Below are positions 1-7,591 of a DNA stretch of 27,146 nt, piece after piece (the first letter of the stretch is position 1; each line of letters starts with the position of its first letter). Source of the stretch: an uncultured Planctomycetaceae bacterium. Lineage in GTDB: Bacteria > Planctomycetota > Planctomycetia > Pirellulales > Pirellulaceae. Under the pieces are notes generated by a model. It made no database searches. It saw only the letters and a list, made by a program, of their open reading frames with translations, and was not told where the DNA came from. The translations under genes were made by a program, and so were the position numbers. The stretch covers positions 1 through 27,146 of the forward strand of contig CAIXSC010000466.1 in NCBI GenBank assembly GCA_903921945.1, in the 5' to 3' direction.

Positions 1-360
1 ACGGCCGTTCGACCCGACCTTCGCCTCGCCGCGATACGGCGTGTTGTGGAACTTCGCCAGCAGCGGCTTCGGATCGAACGTGTCCACCTGGCTCGGTCCG
101 CCATTCATGAACAAGAACACGCAGTGCTTCGCCCGCTTGGCCGGCATCTCCCGTAACGCCGCCTTGATCTCGGTCTGCGCCGCTAGCCGCGACTCGGTGG
201 CCGGCCGCGACTCGGCCGCTGGCCGCGACTCCGTTTCGGCCGCGAGCAAATCGGCGAGCGCCAACAGGCCAAAGCCAGCCCCCGCTTCCGCGAGCATCGC
301 GCGTCGCGTGAGTTGGAATGGTTGGCCGGAAGCGTGGACAGCCGGATCGAAGCGAGCCAT
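1..360 (-). CDS. DUF1501 family protein, N-terminal part (cut by window start)
   Basis: The gene starts at the ATG at 360-358 and runs off the window, so only 120 residues are visible. An N-terminal twin-arginine-like stretch (LTRRAMLAEAG, residues 17-27) is followed by a hydrophobic segment (GFGLLALADLLAA), which suggests Tat-type export. After a short repeat (residues 44-61) comes the family signature HCVFLFMNGGPSQVDTFDPKP, in which the MNGGPSQVD block is typical of DUF1501, an alkaline-phosphatase/sulfatase-like fold common in planctomycetes. The start lies 3 nt after the stop of the DUF1549/DUF1553 gene, so the two are almost certainly co-transcribed and coupled. DUF1501 and DUF1549/DUF1553 genes are habitual neighbours in this phylum. 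The biochemical function of the family is not established, so no activity is claimed. Confidence 0.9.
   Translation of the reverse strand, partial: MARFDPAVHASGQPFQLTRRAMLAEAGAGFGLLALADLLAAETESRPAAESRPATESRLAAQTEIKAALREMPAKRAKHCVFLFMNGGPSQVDTFDPKPLLAKFHNTPYRGEAKVGSNGR
178..231 (-). repeat. Three in-frame 18-bp units (ESRPAx) in DUF1501 gene
   Basis: Three consecutive 18-bp units (178-195, 196-213, 214-231), each ending in gactc on the + strand, encode ESRPAA, ESRPAT and ESRLAA at residues 44-61. They sit between the export signal and the folded DUF1501 domain, where a flexible linker is expected. The units are close copies at DNA level, which points to recent tandem duplication. Confidence 0.85.
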
Positions 361-363
361 GAA

Positions 364-2646
364 TCACTCCGGATAAACGAACTCGTTGAGGTTCAAGAGC
401 ACGCGGCAGAATTGTTCGAGCGGTTCGTCGCGGAGGAAGTCGGCGATCGCCACCCGTTCGCTCGCCGACGGTTCCCGCGCAAGCGCCAGCCGGTACGCCC
501 GGATCGCTTGTTCACCCGGATCGGCGCCCGCTTCGCGTCGCAGACGGTCGGCGAATCGCTGGGCTTGCAAGTTGGCGAACTCGCCATTGAACAGACTGAG
601 CGCCTGCGGCGCGACGGTTGTGACTTGCCGCTGCGGGCAACTGCTGACGGTGTCCGCCAGATCGAGTGTTTCGAAGAGTGGCACGACCAGCCCGCGTTTA
701 ATGAACGCGTAGATGCTGCGTCGCGCTGTCTCCTCCGCATTCGACGGCTTCCAAATCTTATCCTTGTCGGTGTTCGCCTCGATGGCGGCGGCCGGAATGA
801 CGGGCCGCATCGCCGGCCCGTAGCGACGCGCGTTCAGTTCACCGCTGACAGCGAGCATCGAATCGCGGATGGCTTCGACTTCCAACCGCCGATAGCGAAT
901 CGGCGAGTCCGGTGTCTTCGCGGACCGCCATGTGTTGCTGCCGAGCATCAATCGATGCAGCGACTTGAGCGACCACTGGGCGTCGCGCATGAACCAATCC
1001 GCAAGCCAGTCGAGCAGTTCGGGATCTCCGGGGGGAGCTCCCGCGAGTCCGAAATCGTTGGCGGTCGGAACGAGGCCGGCGCCGAAATGCTGTTGCCAGA
1101 CGCGGTTGACCAACACGCGCGCGGCCAGGGGATTCTCCACGCTCGCGATCCAGCGCGCCAGCCCGAGCCGGCGTTGGGACGAAGTGGCGGTCGGCGCGGG
1201 AAACTCTGGCTGCCGTCGCGTTAAAACCATCGGCACCGCTGGACCAACCGGCTCGCCAAGCTTGGCCGGCGAACCACGCAGCAACACGCGAGTTTCAGGA
1301 ATCGCTTCCGCCGCTTCGCGCCACGCATAGATGTTTTCGCCTTGAATCACCACCGGCTGCTCGACGCGTCCATTCCTTGGCCGTTGCAACGGCTGGAATA
1401 CGGCGACCAAGCTATAGTAGTCGCGCGTGCTGAGCGGCTCGAACTTGTGATCATGGCAGCGGGCACACCCGATCGTGAGGCCGAGAAACGCTTGCCCGGT
1501 GGTGCTGACGATATCGTCCAGTTGGTCATAGCGATCGGTCGGCGGATCGGCCGGTTCATCATCCCAGTGCCCGAGGCGGAGGAAACCGGTGGCGATGTGC
1601 GATGACGTGTGAGCGTCCGGCAACTGGTCGCCCGCGATCTGTTCCAGAATGAATCGATCGAACGGCAGGTCGCGATTGAACGCATCGATGACATAGTCGC
1701 GGTAACGCCAGACGAACGGCTTCTCGGCATCGCGCTCGTAGCCGTTGCTGTCGGCGTAGCGGACCACATCCAGCCAATGTCGCGCCCACCGTTCGCCATG
1801 CTCGGGCCGGCCGAGCAGTTCGTCAATGACGGCGTCGACGTCGGGTTGGCGATGGAATCGATCCTGCTGTTGCAACGAAGGCGGCAAGCCGATCAGATCC
1901 AGGTAGGCGCGGCGAAGCAAACGGGCGTCGGTGGCCAACTCAGGCGGACCGAGTCCCGCTTGTTCCCGCCGCGCGAGGACAAACGCGTCGATCGGGTTGC
2001 GGAGCCACGCGGTGTTGCGGACGGCGGGAATCGCGGGTCGCTTGACCGGTTGAAATGCCCAGTGCTCGGCCGGAGACCGCGGCGTCGGCTCAACGGCCGG
2101 TCCAGGGGCGCCCGCGTCGATCCAGCGACGAAGCGCGTCGAGCTGCGTGGCATCCAGTCGGCCGCCTTCGGGCGGCATTCGTTCGTCATGGTCGGTGGCC
2201 ATCACACGACGCAGCAGCAGGCTCTCCTTGCTCGCCCGCGGTCGAATCGCGGGTCCGCTGTCGCCGCCTCGCACAACCAATGCCGCCGTATCGAGCCGCA
2301 GTCCTCCCTCTTGTTTCACCGCCCCGTGGCACGCGGCGCAGCGCTCCCGCAACAGCGGTTTGACTTCCCGCTCGTACAGTTCCAGGGCTGCGCGAGTCGC
2401 CGACGCAGCTTGCTCGTTCGCCGCTTGCTCGTTCGCGGCTTTTGCGTTCGCAGTTGGTGCGTTCGCAGCTTTTGCGTTCGCAGTTGGTGCGTTCGCGGCT
2501 TTCTCGTTCGCGGCTTTTGCGTTCGCAGCTGGTGCGGCGGCAGCGCAGTTCACTGCGGCGAAGGTCGCGGCATTTAGGAGCGCGAGTAGCGACGCGGCGA
2601 CGAGCAGCGAGGGGCGAATGGCGAAAGGCCCAAGCGGACTGGTCAT
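364..2646 (-). CDS. Secreted PSCyt1 / DUF1549 / DUF1553 protein
   Basis: This 760-residue protein starts at the ATG at 2646-2644, which overlaps the stop of the upstream oxidoreductase (ATGA). A signal-like segment (residues about 10-32) is followed by an Ala/Asn repeat (39-81). The heme-binding motif CAACH (C103, C106, H107) follows, within the planctomycete cytochrome C1-type domain, which also shows DERMPPEG. The DUF1549 core contains NPIDAFVLAR and RRAYLDLIGLPP, and the DUF1553 part contains ARVLVNRVWQQHFG, EAIRDSMLAVSG and a C-terminal NLNEFVYPE. Residues CARCHDHKFEP are the usual second cysteine motif of DUF1549 proteins. The domain order is standard for the family, although 760 residues is at the short end. 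A role as an exported heme protein, perhaps in polysaccharide use, is inference. The frame stays open upstream to 3714, but that stretch is antisense-like sequence inside the neighbouring gene. Confidence 0.92.
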   Translation of the reverse strand: MTSPLGPFAIRPSLLVAASLLALLNAATFAAVNCAAAAPAANAKAANEKAANAPTANAKAANAPTANAKAANEQAANEQAASATRAALELYEREVKPLLRERCAACHGAVKQEGGLRLDTAALVVRGGDSGPAIRPRASKESLLLRRVMATDHDERMPPEGGRLDATQLDALRRWIDAGAPGPAVEPTPRSPAEHWAFQPVKRPAIPAVRNTAWLRNPIDAFVLARREQAGLGPPELATDARLLRRAYLDLIGLPPSLQQQDRFHRQPDVDAVIDELLGRPEHGERWARHWLDVVRYADSNGYERDAEKPFVWRYRDYVIDAFNRDLPFDRFILEQIAGDQLPDAHTSSHIATGFLRLGHWDDEPADPPTDRYDQLDDIVSTTGQAFLGLTIGCARCHDHKFEPLSTRDYYSLVAVFQPLQRPRNGRVEQPVVIQGENIYAWREAAEAIPETRVLLRGSPAKLGEPVGPAVPMVLTRRQPEFPAPTATSSQRRLGLARWIASVENPLAARVLVNRVWQQHFGAGLVPTANDFGLAGAPPGDPELLDWLADWFMRDAQWSLKSLHRLMLGSNTWRSAKTPDSPIRYRRLEVEAIRDSMLAVSGELNARRYGPAMRPVIPAAAIEANTDKDKIWKPSNAEETARRSIYAFIKRGLVVPLFETLDLADTVSSCPQRQVTTVAPQALSLFNGEFANLQAQRFADRLRREAGADPGEQAIRAYRLALAREPSASERVAIADFLRDEPLEQFCRVLLNLNEFVYPE
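2416..2535 (-). repeat. Eight 15-bp in-frame units coding for xxAAN pentapeptides
   Basis: Eight consecutive 15-bp units each begin gttcg on the + strand. Units at 2446-2460 and 2476-2490 are identical, as are those at 2431-2445 and 2506-2520. In protein they read APAAN, AKAAN, EKAAN, APTAN, AKAAN, APTAN, AKAAN and EQAAN. They form a linker between the signal peptide and the cytochrome domain. Identical units suggest slippage or unequal recombination, and copy number may vary between strains. Confidence 0.92.
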
Positions 2647-3770
2647 GGCTTGGCGGCTCCCGAAACGGGCAATCCACTGGCGAGTAACACTGCTTCCTGA
2701 ACCGCGAGGTCGTGGGCGTAGGAGAAGTCGCTCGGCTTTTCCCCGCGAATCACGCGGGCCATGTCGATCGCATCTCCGAGGTAACGCTCGTATTTCGGAA
2801 AGGCGACATCCTGGTAGCCGCGCTGATAGTTCCGGCGGGGTTGATCGAGCGTCAACCGGACTCGCGGGTTGTCGAGCGGCTGGATGTGGAAGGTGCCGCG
2901 TGTTCCACACACCGTCAAATGGCGGCGTTCGTTGCCGTCGATTTCCAACGCGGTCGCGCGGACGGTTGCCGTCGCGCGCGGGTATTCGAAGACCGCCAGC
3001 ATGTTGTCGACCAAGTTGTCGCCGATGACGGTCTTTCGCGGATAAGCGTGGATGGACGCGGGCTTGCCGAGCACCGACAGCACTTGGTCGATGATGTGGC
3101 ACCCCAATTCGAACATCATGCCGCCGGGATAGTCGGCAAGCGGCAATCGGTCGCGGGGCGGCACGACTTTGCTCATCACCGTGTGCACCTCGAACACTTC
3201 CCCCAGCCAGCCTTCGGCCAGGAATTGACGCAACAGCACCATGGCCGGATTGTAGCGGTACATGTACCCCATCTGCACCATGAGCCGCTGTCGTTCGGCG
3301 GCTGCCAGAACCCGTTGATAATGGGCCAGCGACTCGCCAGCCGGCTTGTCCAAATGCACATGTTTTCCGGCGGCCACGCAAGCCTCGGCGTGTTCCAGCG
3401 AGTCGCGAACCGAGGACTCGACGAGCACCGCCTGCAATCCGGGAATCGACAGCAGTTCGTCGCGTGAGAACCATGTCAGACCCGCGTACGCGGGTTGATT
3501 CGCGGCCGCCTTGCGAAGCGATTCCTCGGGTTCGCACACCCCGACAACTTCGTACTCTGGCAGGCGGCGATAGACGGAAAGCTTGCTCGCATGCGCATGA
3601 GCAACGCCAATCTGCGCGACTTTGATCTTCGCGGGAGCGGCCAACTCGGCCCCGTGCGCTACGGCCTGGCGGAAGGGGCCCGCGACCGACATGGCTAGCG
3701 GTCCCGCGATCCACGCCATGCCGCTAGCGAGCCAATCGCGACGATGTCGAATGGAACCCAAGTTCGTCAT
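2643..3770 (-). CDS. Gfo/Idh/MocA-family oxidoreductase, probably exported
   Basis: The protein has 375 residues. Its ATG at 3770 has a GGAG ribosome site 8 nt upstream. The N-terminus carries a twin-arginine-like motif (HRRDWLAS, residues 9-16) and a hydrophobic stretch, which suggests Tat export; the founding family member, glucose-fructose oxidoreductase, is also Tat-exported. The Rossmann region reads QIGVAHAHASK instead of the usual GxGxxG; HAHA variants of this kind recur in planctomycete family members. The catalytic EKP triad is replaced by DKP (D141-K142-P143), keeping the lysine. Later landmarks are GYMYRYNPA, GGMMFELGCHIIDQVLSVLG and HDLAVQEAVLLASG. The gene opens the DUF1549-DUF1501 operon, and its stop overlaps the next start. 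The likely substrate is a sugar or sugar derivative with NAD(P), but the sequence does not identify it. Confidence 0.9.
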   Translation of the reverse strand: MTNLGSIRHRRDWLASGMAWIAGPLAMSVAGPFRQAVAHGAELAAPAKIKVAQIGVAHAHASKLSVYRRLPEYEVVGVCEPEESLRKAAANQPAYAGLTWFSRDELLSIPGLQAVLVESSVRDSLEHAEACVAAGKHVHLDKPAGESLAHYQRVLAAAERQRLMVQMGYMYRYNPAMVLLRQFLAEGWLGEVFEVHTVMSKVVPPRDRLPLADYPGGMMFELGCHIIDQVLSVLGKPASIHAYPRKTVIGDNLVDNMLAVFEYPRATATVRATALEIDGNERRHLTVCGTRGTFHIQPLDNPRVRLTLDQPRRNYQRGYQDVAFPKYERYLGDAIDMARVIRGEKPSDFSYAHDLAVQEAVLLASGLPVSGAAKP

Positions 3771-3796
3771 GGGAGCTGCTCCAGGGGTAGGGTGGG

Positions 3797-3859
3797 AACA
3801 GACCGATACCCGCCAACGTGAGCCATCCTCGCGTTGGACGAGCGTTCTCGGGGTCTGTT
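3797..3859 (-). promoter_or_regulatory. Nested inverted repeat ahead of the Gfo/DUF1549/DUF1501 operon
   Basis: In the 153-bp gap between the CHAT gene stop (3924) and the oxidoreductase start (3770), an outer 8-bp perfect inverted repeat (AACAGACC at 3797-3804, GGTCTGTT at 3852-3859) encloses an inner 6-bp one (CCAACG at 3813-3818, CGTTGG at 3832-3837). It could end transcription of the CHAT gene or be a leader structure or operator for the operon. No T-tract follows on the minus strand, so a classical intrinsic terminator is unlikely. Confidence 0.45.
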
Positions 3860-3923
3860 GCGAGCCGCGTTCCGAGCACGCGAAGTGGCTGAAGATGAAC
3901 AGCCATCTTACGCGGATTGGCGT

Positions 3924-6900
3924 TTACTTGACGGCGGGAACGGCCACTTGGGCTCCCGCTTTGTCAGCGGGTGGCGTGGGCGGGGCGGCGGTGTCCGCTA
4001 GCAAGTATCCGGACCAGAAGAAGGGATGTCGGGCGGAAACGGATTCGCCGGGCGGACCGGGGCGCACGCGCGGCTCGCGGGCCGGATCGATCTCCGCGTC
4101 CATTTTCAAGAGCACGCTTCGCTGCCAAGCAGCGCTGGCCGGCGCGTGGGGCAGTTCTTGGGCGAATTCGCGGACGAGGTCGTAGCTGGACTGCCCGCCA
4201 ACTCGCCAACGGCTGAGCAGCGCGGTTTGGGTGCCAGTGGCCATGAGTCCGCAGACGGTAAGGAACAGTTCGTCGCCCGAGCCGCCCTTTTTCAATCCCG
4301 ATTCGATGGCGGTATGAAAGCCGGGATAGATGACTTGGCTGGGGCCGCCCCACGGCATCGTGAGCAAGGAACCCAGGTTGCTGGCCGGCTTCTTCTGATC
4401 GATTTGGACGGGCGACCAGTCGTACGGTGCGCGGTCCGAATCTTCCATGTCGTGATAGACGACCAACCGATCGACGAACTTCGCCACGAGGCTCGACGGC
4501 GCCGGCAAACGGTTCGGCAACCGCGTGACCAGCGGCAGAACGCCAGCGAGCTCGTCGGCAGCGCCGGCGGCGACCTTCAGGTCCTCCGCGGGATAGAGCC
4601 GGCCCGCCACCACAGCGGTTCGCGGATTGACACGCGCGGGCCGCAGATCAGGCGCAGCCAGCGACACGGTTGGCACGTAGCGAACGGGACATTTCGCGAT
4701 CAGCGATGCGCCGTCGCGTCCCACCGGCAACGCCTCGAACGGACAATACCAGAGCGGTCCGTCGGGCACGATCACCACCTCGCTGTACTGCTCCCAGCTT
4801 TCCGGCTTGGCGTTGTTGGTGAGCGCGGCTCCGATGCGTTCGCCCAAGACGCGCCATTCCAGGTCACTCAAATCCTTACCGGCCAGCGGCTGTGTCCGAT
4901 CGCGAAGCCCCATGCGTTTGGCCATCTCGGCGAGGTCGGCACGGACTTTGTTGGGCGCGTCGACTCGAAAGACCGCGTACTTCTCGCGGTTGATCGCGAA
5001 TCCGTACAGCCCTCGGGCGCCGTTGTAATAGGCCAAAATCAGCGTCTTTTCCGGCAGCCTCGCTTGCAGGTCGCGGATTGCGAGCAGTGGCGGGAAGGCG
5101 TAATCGGCGGGCAACCGCTGGACCGACATGTCGTGCAACAACAGTTCCTGGGCGGCGGCCAGTTTCGCCAATTGTTCGTACTTTTGCTGCGCGGGCTTCA
5201 TCGCCTCCGGCGTTTCGAACGACAGCGGTTCTTTGGCGATCTCCTGGCGCAGCGTTTCAATCAGACGGGCGGTTTCCGCGAATTGTGGATACTTGGCGAA
5301 GATGTCGCGGCGCTGAAGCGCGCCGCGGTCTCCCAGCGATTCGGCGGGACCGTCAAGGATCCATCGCAACGCGAGCATGCGGCCGCCCAGCGGCAAGCTG
5401 GCGAAGAATCGTTGCCGGCGAACACGGTCGGCGATTTCGCACGCCTTCTCGTGTTCGTTGCGTTTCAACGCGACTTCAAACCAGTTCTCCATCGCGCCCA
5501 GGCGATTGACCATGGAGACGGCGAGTGTCTCCATCGGCTCGCTGGCCCAGTCCGCTGGCTGGGGTTCGCGCAGCACCTCCGAATACAACGCGTCGGCCGA
5601 GCGATCGGACAGGACGTTCGCCACGTAGAGATTATTGGCGAGCACCGATTGAAAGACACGTTTGGAGCCTTTGGTTTGAAAGACCATGGCGGCGGCCAGC
5701 GCCGAGTTGCCCGCCGCGAGATTGCCCGTTTGAAAGCTGGCCTTGGCGAGTTCGAACTGGTAACGCGCGCCGGCGAAACCGAGCAAGGCGTCATGGCGCC
5801 CCAGCACCGTGCGGGCTTTGGCGAGCATCGCGATCGCGCGCGCGGTTTCGCCGATCGCCAGCAGGTTTTCCGCCGCCAGCGTGTACAGCGTGGTCTGAAG
5901 GCTTACCGAGGTGCGATCGGCCCAGATCGCGGCCGGTTCGAGCGGCGCGAAAAACGTTTTGTTGCCGCGCTGCAAATGCGTGGCAACCGCGCCGCGAAAC
6001 GCTTCTTCGAGCACATCGTATTGGCCGTAGATGGCGGCCGAGTAGGTGGCTTCCGTAAAGGCGGTCGCCGCCGCGTCCCACTGGCCGGCCGCGAGCGAGA
6101 TCTTCCCCAATTCCAACAGGGCCAGGCACGTGAGCGGATGTTCGAATTGGCCGCCGGCCAAAAGCGACTTTTGCAGCTCCGATGCGGCTTGGGCCGGCTT
6201 GCCAGCGGCGATTAACGCGAGACCAACCTGCAAATCGAGGAAGCATTGCGACCAGTGATTGGCCGGACCGGGACGCTGCATGACCGCCGCGAGGATCCGT
6301 TCGGTCGCGGGATCGAACTGTCCCGTCGGCCCAACCAGTTCGGCGCGGCGTTTCAGCGATATGGCGATGCAACGCAGGATCTCCATGGCGCCGATCGGGT
6401 AGAGTTGCGGTTGGGCGATCACGCCGCCTTGTTGCACGGCGGCCATGTTGCCCGCGTCGGTTTGCCCCATGAAGGTCCGAAGCGTGTCGGGGTAGCGGCC
6501 GAGCGCAACCGTCCGGCGGCTCGCACCCCACGTGGGCGGCCGCGAAACACGCGCCATCAAGTCCGGTGTCGGCGGAAAGTCAACTCGCACCATCCAGGTA
6601 AGGTTGGCGAGATACAACGAGAGCGCGGTCGTGTGCTGGTCAAGCGACGCGACCAGATCGCCCATCTGGTAATGGCATTCGCCCAGCATCGTGTGGTAGC
6701 AGATCGAATCGATCCAGCGACGTCCGTCGAACGCCTTGATTCCGCCCCGGGAGACATCCAGGAAATTGCGGCGCGAGACGGCGTAGTCGCCCGAGTAGTA
6801 CGACGCGAGGCTGATGTAGTAGTCGTCGTCGGGCACGCGCCGCGCCGGCCCGCCCGCTCCCAGCGACCCAAGAGGCACGCCCCGCACGACATTCCCACCG

Positions 6901-7079
6901 CCCGCGTTTCCGCCCGCGTTGCCGCCACCCGCGTTCCCGCCACCCGGATTGGCCGGGTTGGGTTGAGCCATCGCCGCGGTGGGCGGGGTGCCGATCATCA
7001 ACAGGCTCGCTACGACTGCTGCCGCGACGAGCGATCCGTACAGGCGCCAAACCGCCAACCACCCACTTGAACGTTTCAT
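3924..7079 (-). CDS. Secreted TPR-like protein with C-terminal CHAT (caspase-like) domain
   Basis: The ATG at 7079 is chosen over an in-frame one at 7121 because a GGAGAG ribosome site lies 8 nt upstream of it and none precedes 7121. The product has 1051 residues. An N-terminal hydrophobic segment (residues about 8-38, ending AAMAQP) looks like a signal peptide or anchor, followed by a Gly/Asn linker (46-63). Residues about 80-560 are Ala-rich helical pairs with TPR character (YHTMLGECHYQMGD, ALIAAGKPAQAASELQKSLL). From about 675 to 1035 lies a CHAT domain: strand ILAYYNGARGLYGFAI, then VVIVPDGPLWYCPFEALPV, a candidate catalytic His (H876 in VVYHDME) and a candidate catalytic Cys (C943 in LFLTVCGLMATGTQTALLSRW). 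CHAT domains are clan CD cysteine proteases related to caspases. Proteolysis and its target are inference. No obvious partner gene is adjacent. Confidence 0.88.
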   Translation of the reverse strand: MKRSSGWLAVWRLYGSLVAAAVVASLLMIGTPPTAAMAQPNPANPGGGNAGGGNAGGNAGGGNVVRGVPLGSLGAGGPARRVPDDDYYISLASYYSGDYAVSRRNFLDVSRGGIKAFDGRRWIDSICYHTMLGECHYQMGDLVASLDQHTTALSLYLANLTWMVRVDFPPTPDLMARVSRPPTWGASRRTVALGRYPDTLRTFMGQTDAGNMAAVQQGGVIAQPQLYPIGAMEILRCIAISLKRRAELVGPTGQFDPATERILAAVMQRPGPANHWSQCFLDLQVGLALIAAGKPAQAASELQKSLLAGGQFEHPLTCLALLELGKISLAAGQWDAAATAFTEATYSAAIYGQYDVLEEAFRGAVATHLQRGNKTFFAPLEPAAIWADRTSVSLQTTLYTLAAENLLAIGETARAIAMLAKARTVLGRHDALLGFAGARYQFELAKASFQTGNLAAGNSALAAAMVFQTKGSKRVFQSVLANNLYVANVLSDRSADALYSEVLREPQPADWASEPMETLAVSMVNRLGAMENWFEVALKRNEHEKACEIADRVRRQRFFASLPLGGRMLALRWILDGPAESLGDRGALQRRDIFAKYPQFAETARLIETLRQEIAKEPLSFETPEAMKPAQQKYEQLAKLAAAQELLLHDMSVQRLPADYAFPPLLAIRDLQARLPEKTLILAYYNGARGLYGFAINREKYAVFRVDAPNKVRADLAEMAKRMGLRDRTQPLAGKDLSDLEWRVLGERIGAALTNNAKPESWEQYSEVVIVPDGPLWYCPFEALPVGRDGASLIAKCPVRYVPTVSLAAPDLRPARVNPRTAVVAGRLYPAEDLKVAAGAADELAGVLPLVTRLPNRLPAPSSLVAKFVDRLVVYHDMEDSDRAPYDWSPVQIDQKKPASNLGSLLTMPWGGPSQVIYPGFHTAIESGLKKGGSGDELFLTVCGLMATGTQTALLSRWRVGGQSSYDLVREFAQELPHAPASAAWQRSVLLKMDAEIDPAREPRVRPGPPGESVSARHPFFWSGYLLADTAAPPTPPADKAGAQVAVPAVK
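6891..6944 (-). repeat. Gly/Asn-rich low-complexity linker (GGGNA units)
   Basis: Residues 46-63 of the CHAT protein are built from GGGNA/GGNA units directly behind the export signal. The DNA repeats a cccgc-gtt-ccgc pattern on the + strand. This is a probable flexible tether between the membrane or signal segment and the TPR-like domain. Confidence 0.8.
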
Positions 7080-7591
7080 CGCGCGAGCTCTCCGCGGGCC
7101 AGCGACTGGAATCCGTCGCATGCTTTATCGCTTGTTCATCGGAGCATGATACCGGCAAACCATGAGCCAAGCACGGAATTCGCCTTTGGGAACGATCGGG
7201 GACGCTCTGCGGGCTGGCAACGGCACGTTGGTTGGCTGGCTATAAGTTTTCCGTAAGGTTCGCGGATTGGAACGAAAGAGCAAATCCGAGCAATTCTCTT
7301 GAATATTTTGAGGCTGCGGCTACGATTCTGGACAACTGGGCCCAGGCAAAGGCTTATCGTTCCTTCCGCATTCGCGGCGTTCCCGGCTGTCTGTTCATTC
7401 CATCGATTTCTGGCTCTCGCTCGGCTGTCATTGACTCGCTCCGAAGGCCGCTTGGCAATTTTTCATGCTCACGGGAGATCTCCCGTGCGGATGAAGGTGG
7501 CCGCTCGCGGTCAAGCGAGAGGATCGCTGCGCGTGACCGTGGTCTTCGAGTGGCCGGACGAAGTCATCTTTTTATCGAGGGGATATTTCGT
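7080..7591. other. Divergent intergenic region, CHAT gene / DUF1559 gene
   Basis: These 512 bp separate two divergently transcribed genes and must hold both promoters. Open frames crossing it lack ribosome sites and family similarity, so I see no gene. No convincing paired -35/-10 boxes were found. The clearest structure is the palindrome at 7464-7493. Two short inverted repeats lie nearer the DUF1559 start: CTCGC/GCGAG at 7504-7519 and CTTCG/CGAAG at 7544-7563. Confidence 0.7.
7464..7493. promoter_or_regulatory. 30-bp near-perfect palindrome, candidate operator
   Basis: The centre ACGGGAGATCTCCCGT (7471-7486) is a perfect 16-bp palindrome, 18 bp with the flanking C/G. Symmetry extends to CAT/ATG at the outer ends with only two mismatched pairs (7467/7490 and 7469/7488). 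It ends 98 bp before the DUF1559 start. A gapless perfect palindrome fits a protein dimer binding site better than an RNA hairpin. Confidence 0.55.

Noticed and set aside
2416..2535. Short regular repeats considered as a CRISPR array
   Set aside because: Units are 15 bp, contiguous without spacers and in frame within a signal-peptide linker. The same applies to 24480-24596 and 21807-21914.
1609..2577. + strand open frame (322 codons) ending in the pentapeptide array
   Set aside because: Its C-terminal Cys/Val/Arg repeat is the reverse complement of the coding 15-bp repeat of the minus-strand gene. It has no family features.
2647..3714. N-terminal extension of the PSCyt1/DUF1549 protein to 1116 residues
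   Set aside because: The extra part overlaps the oxidoreductase gene in another frame and is Arg/Gly-rich noise. The ATG at 2646 gives a proper signal peptide and an ATGA coupling.
4026..6215. Long + strand open frame (729 codons) opposite the CHAT gene
   Set aside because: It mirrors the real gene on the other strand, is rich in Arg/Gly/Gln without any family motif and has no ribosome site. GC-rich third positions keep the antisense frame open.
7232..7591. Upstream extension of the DUF1559 frame
   Set aside because: The prepilin leader must be N-terminal, and the ATG at 7592 has a strong GAGGGG ribosome site.
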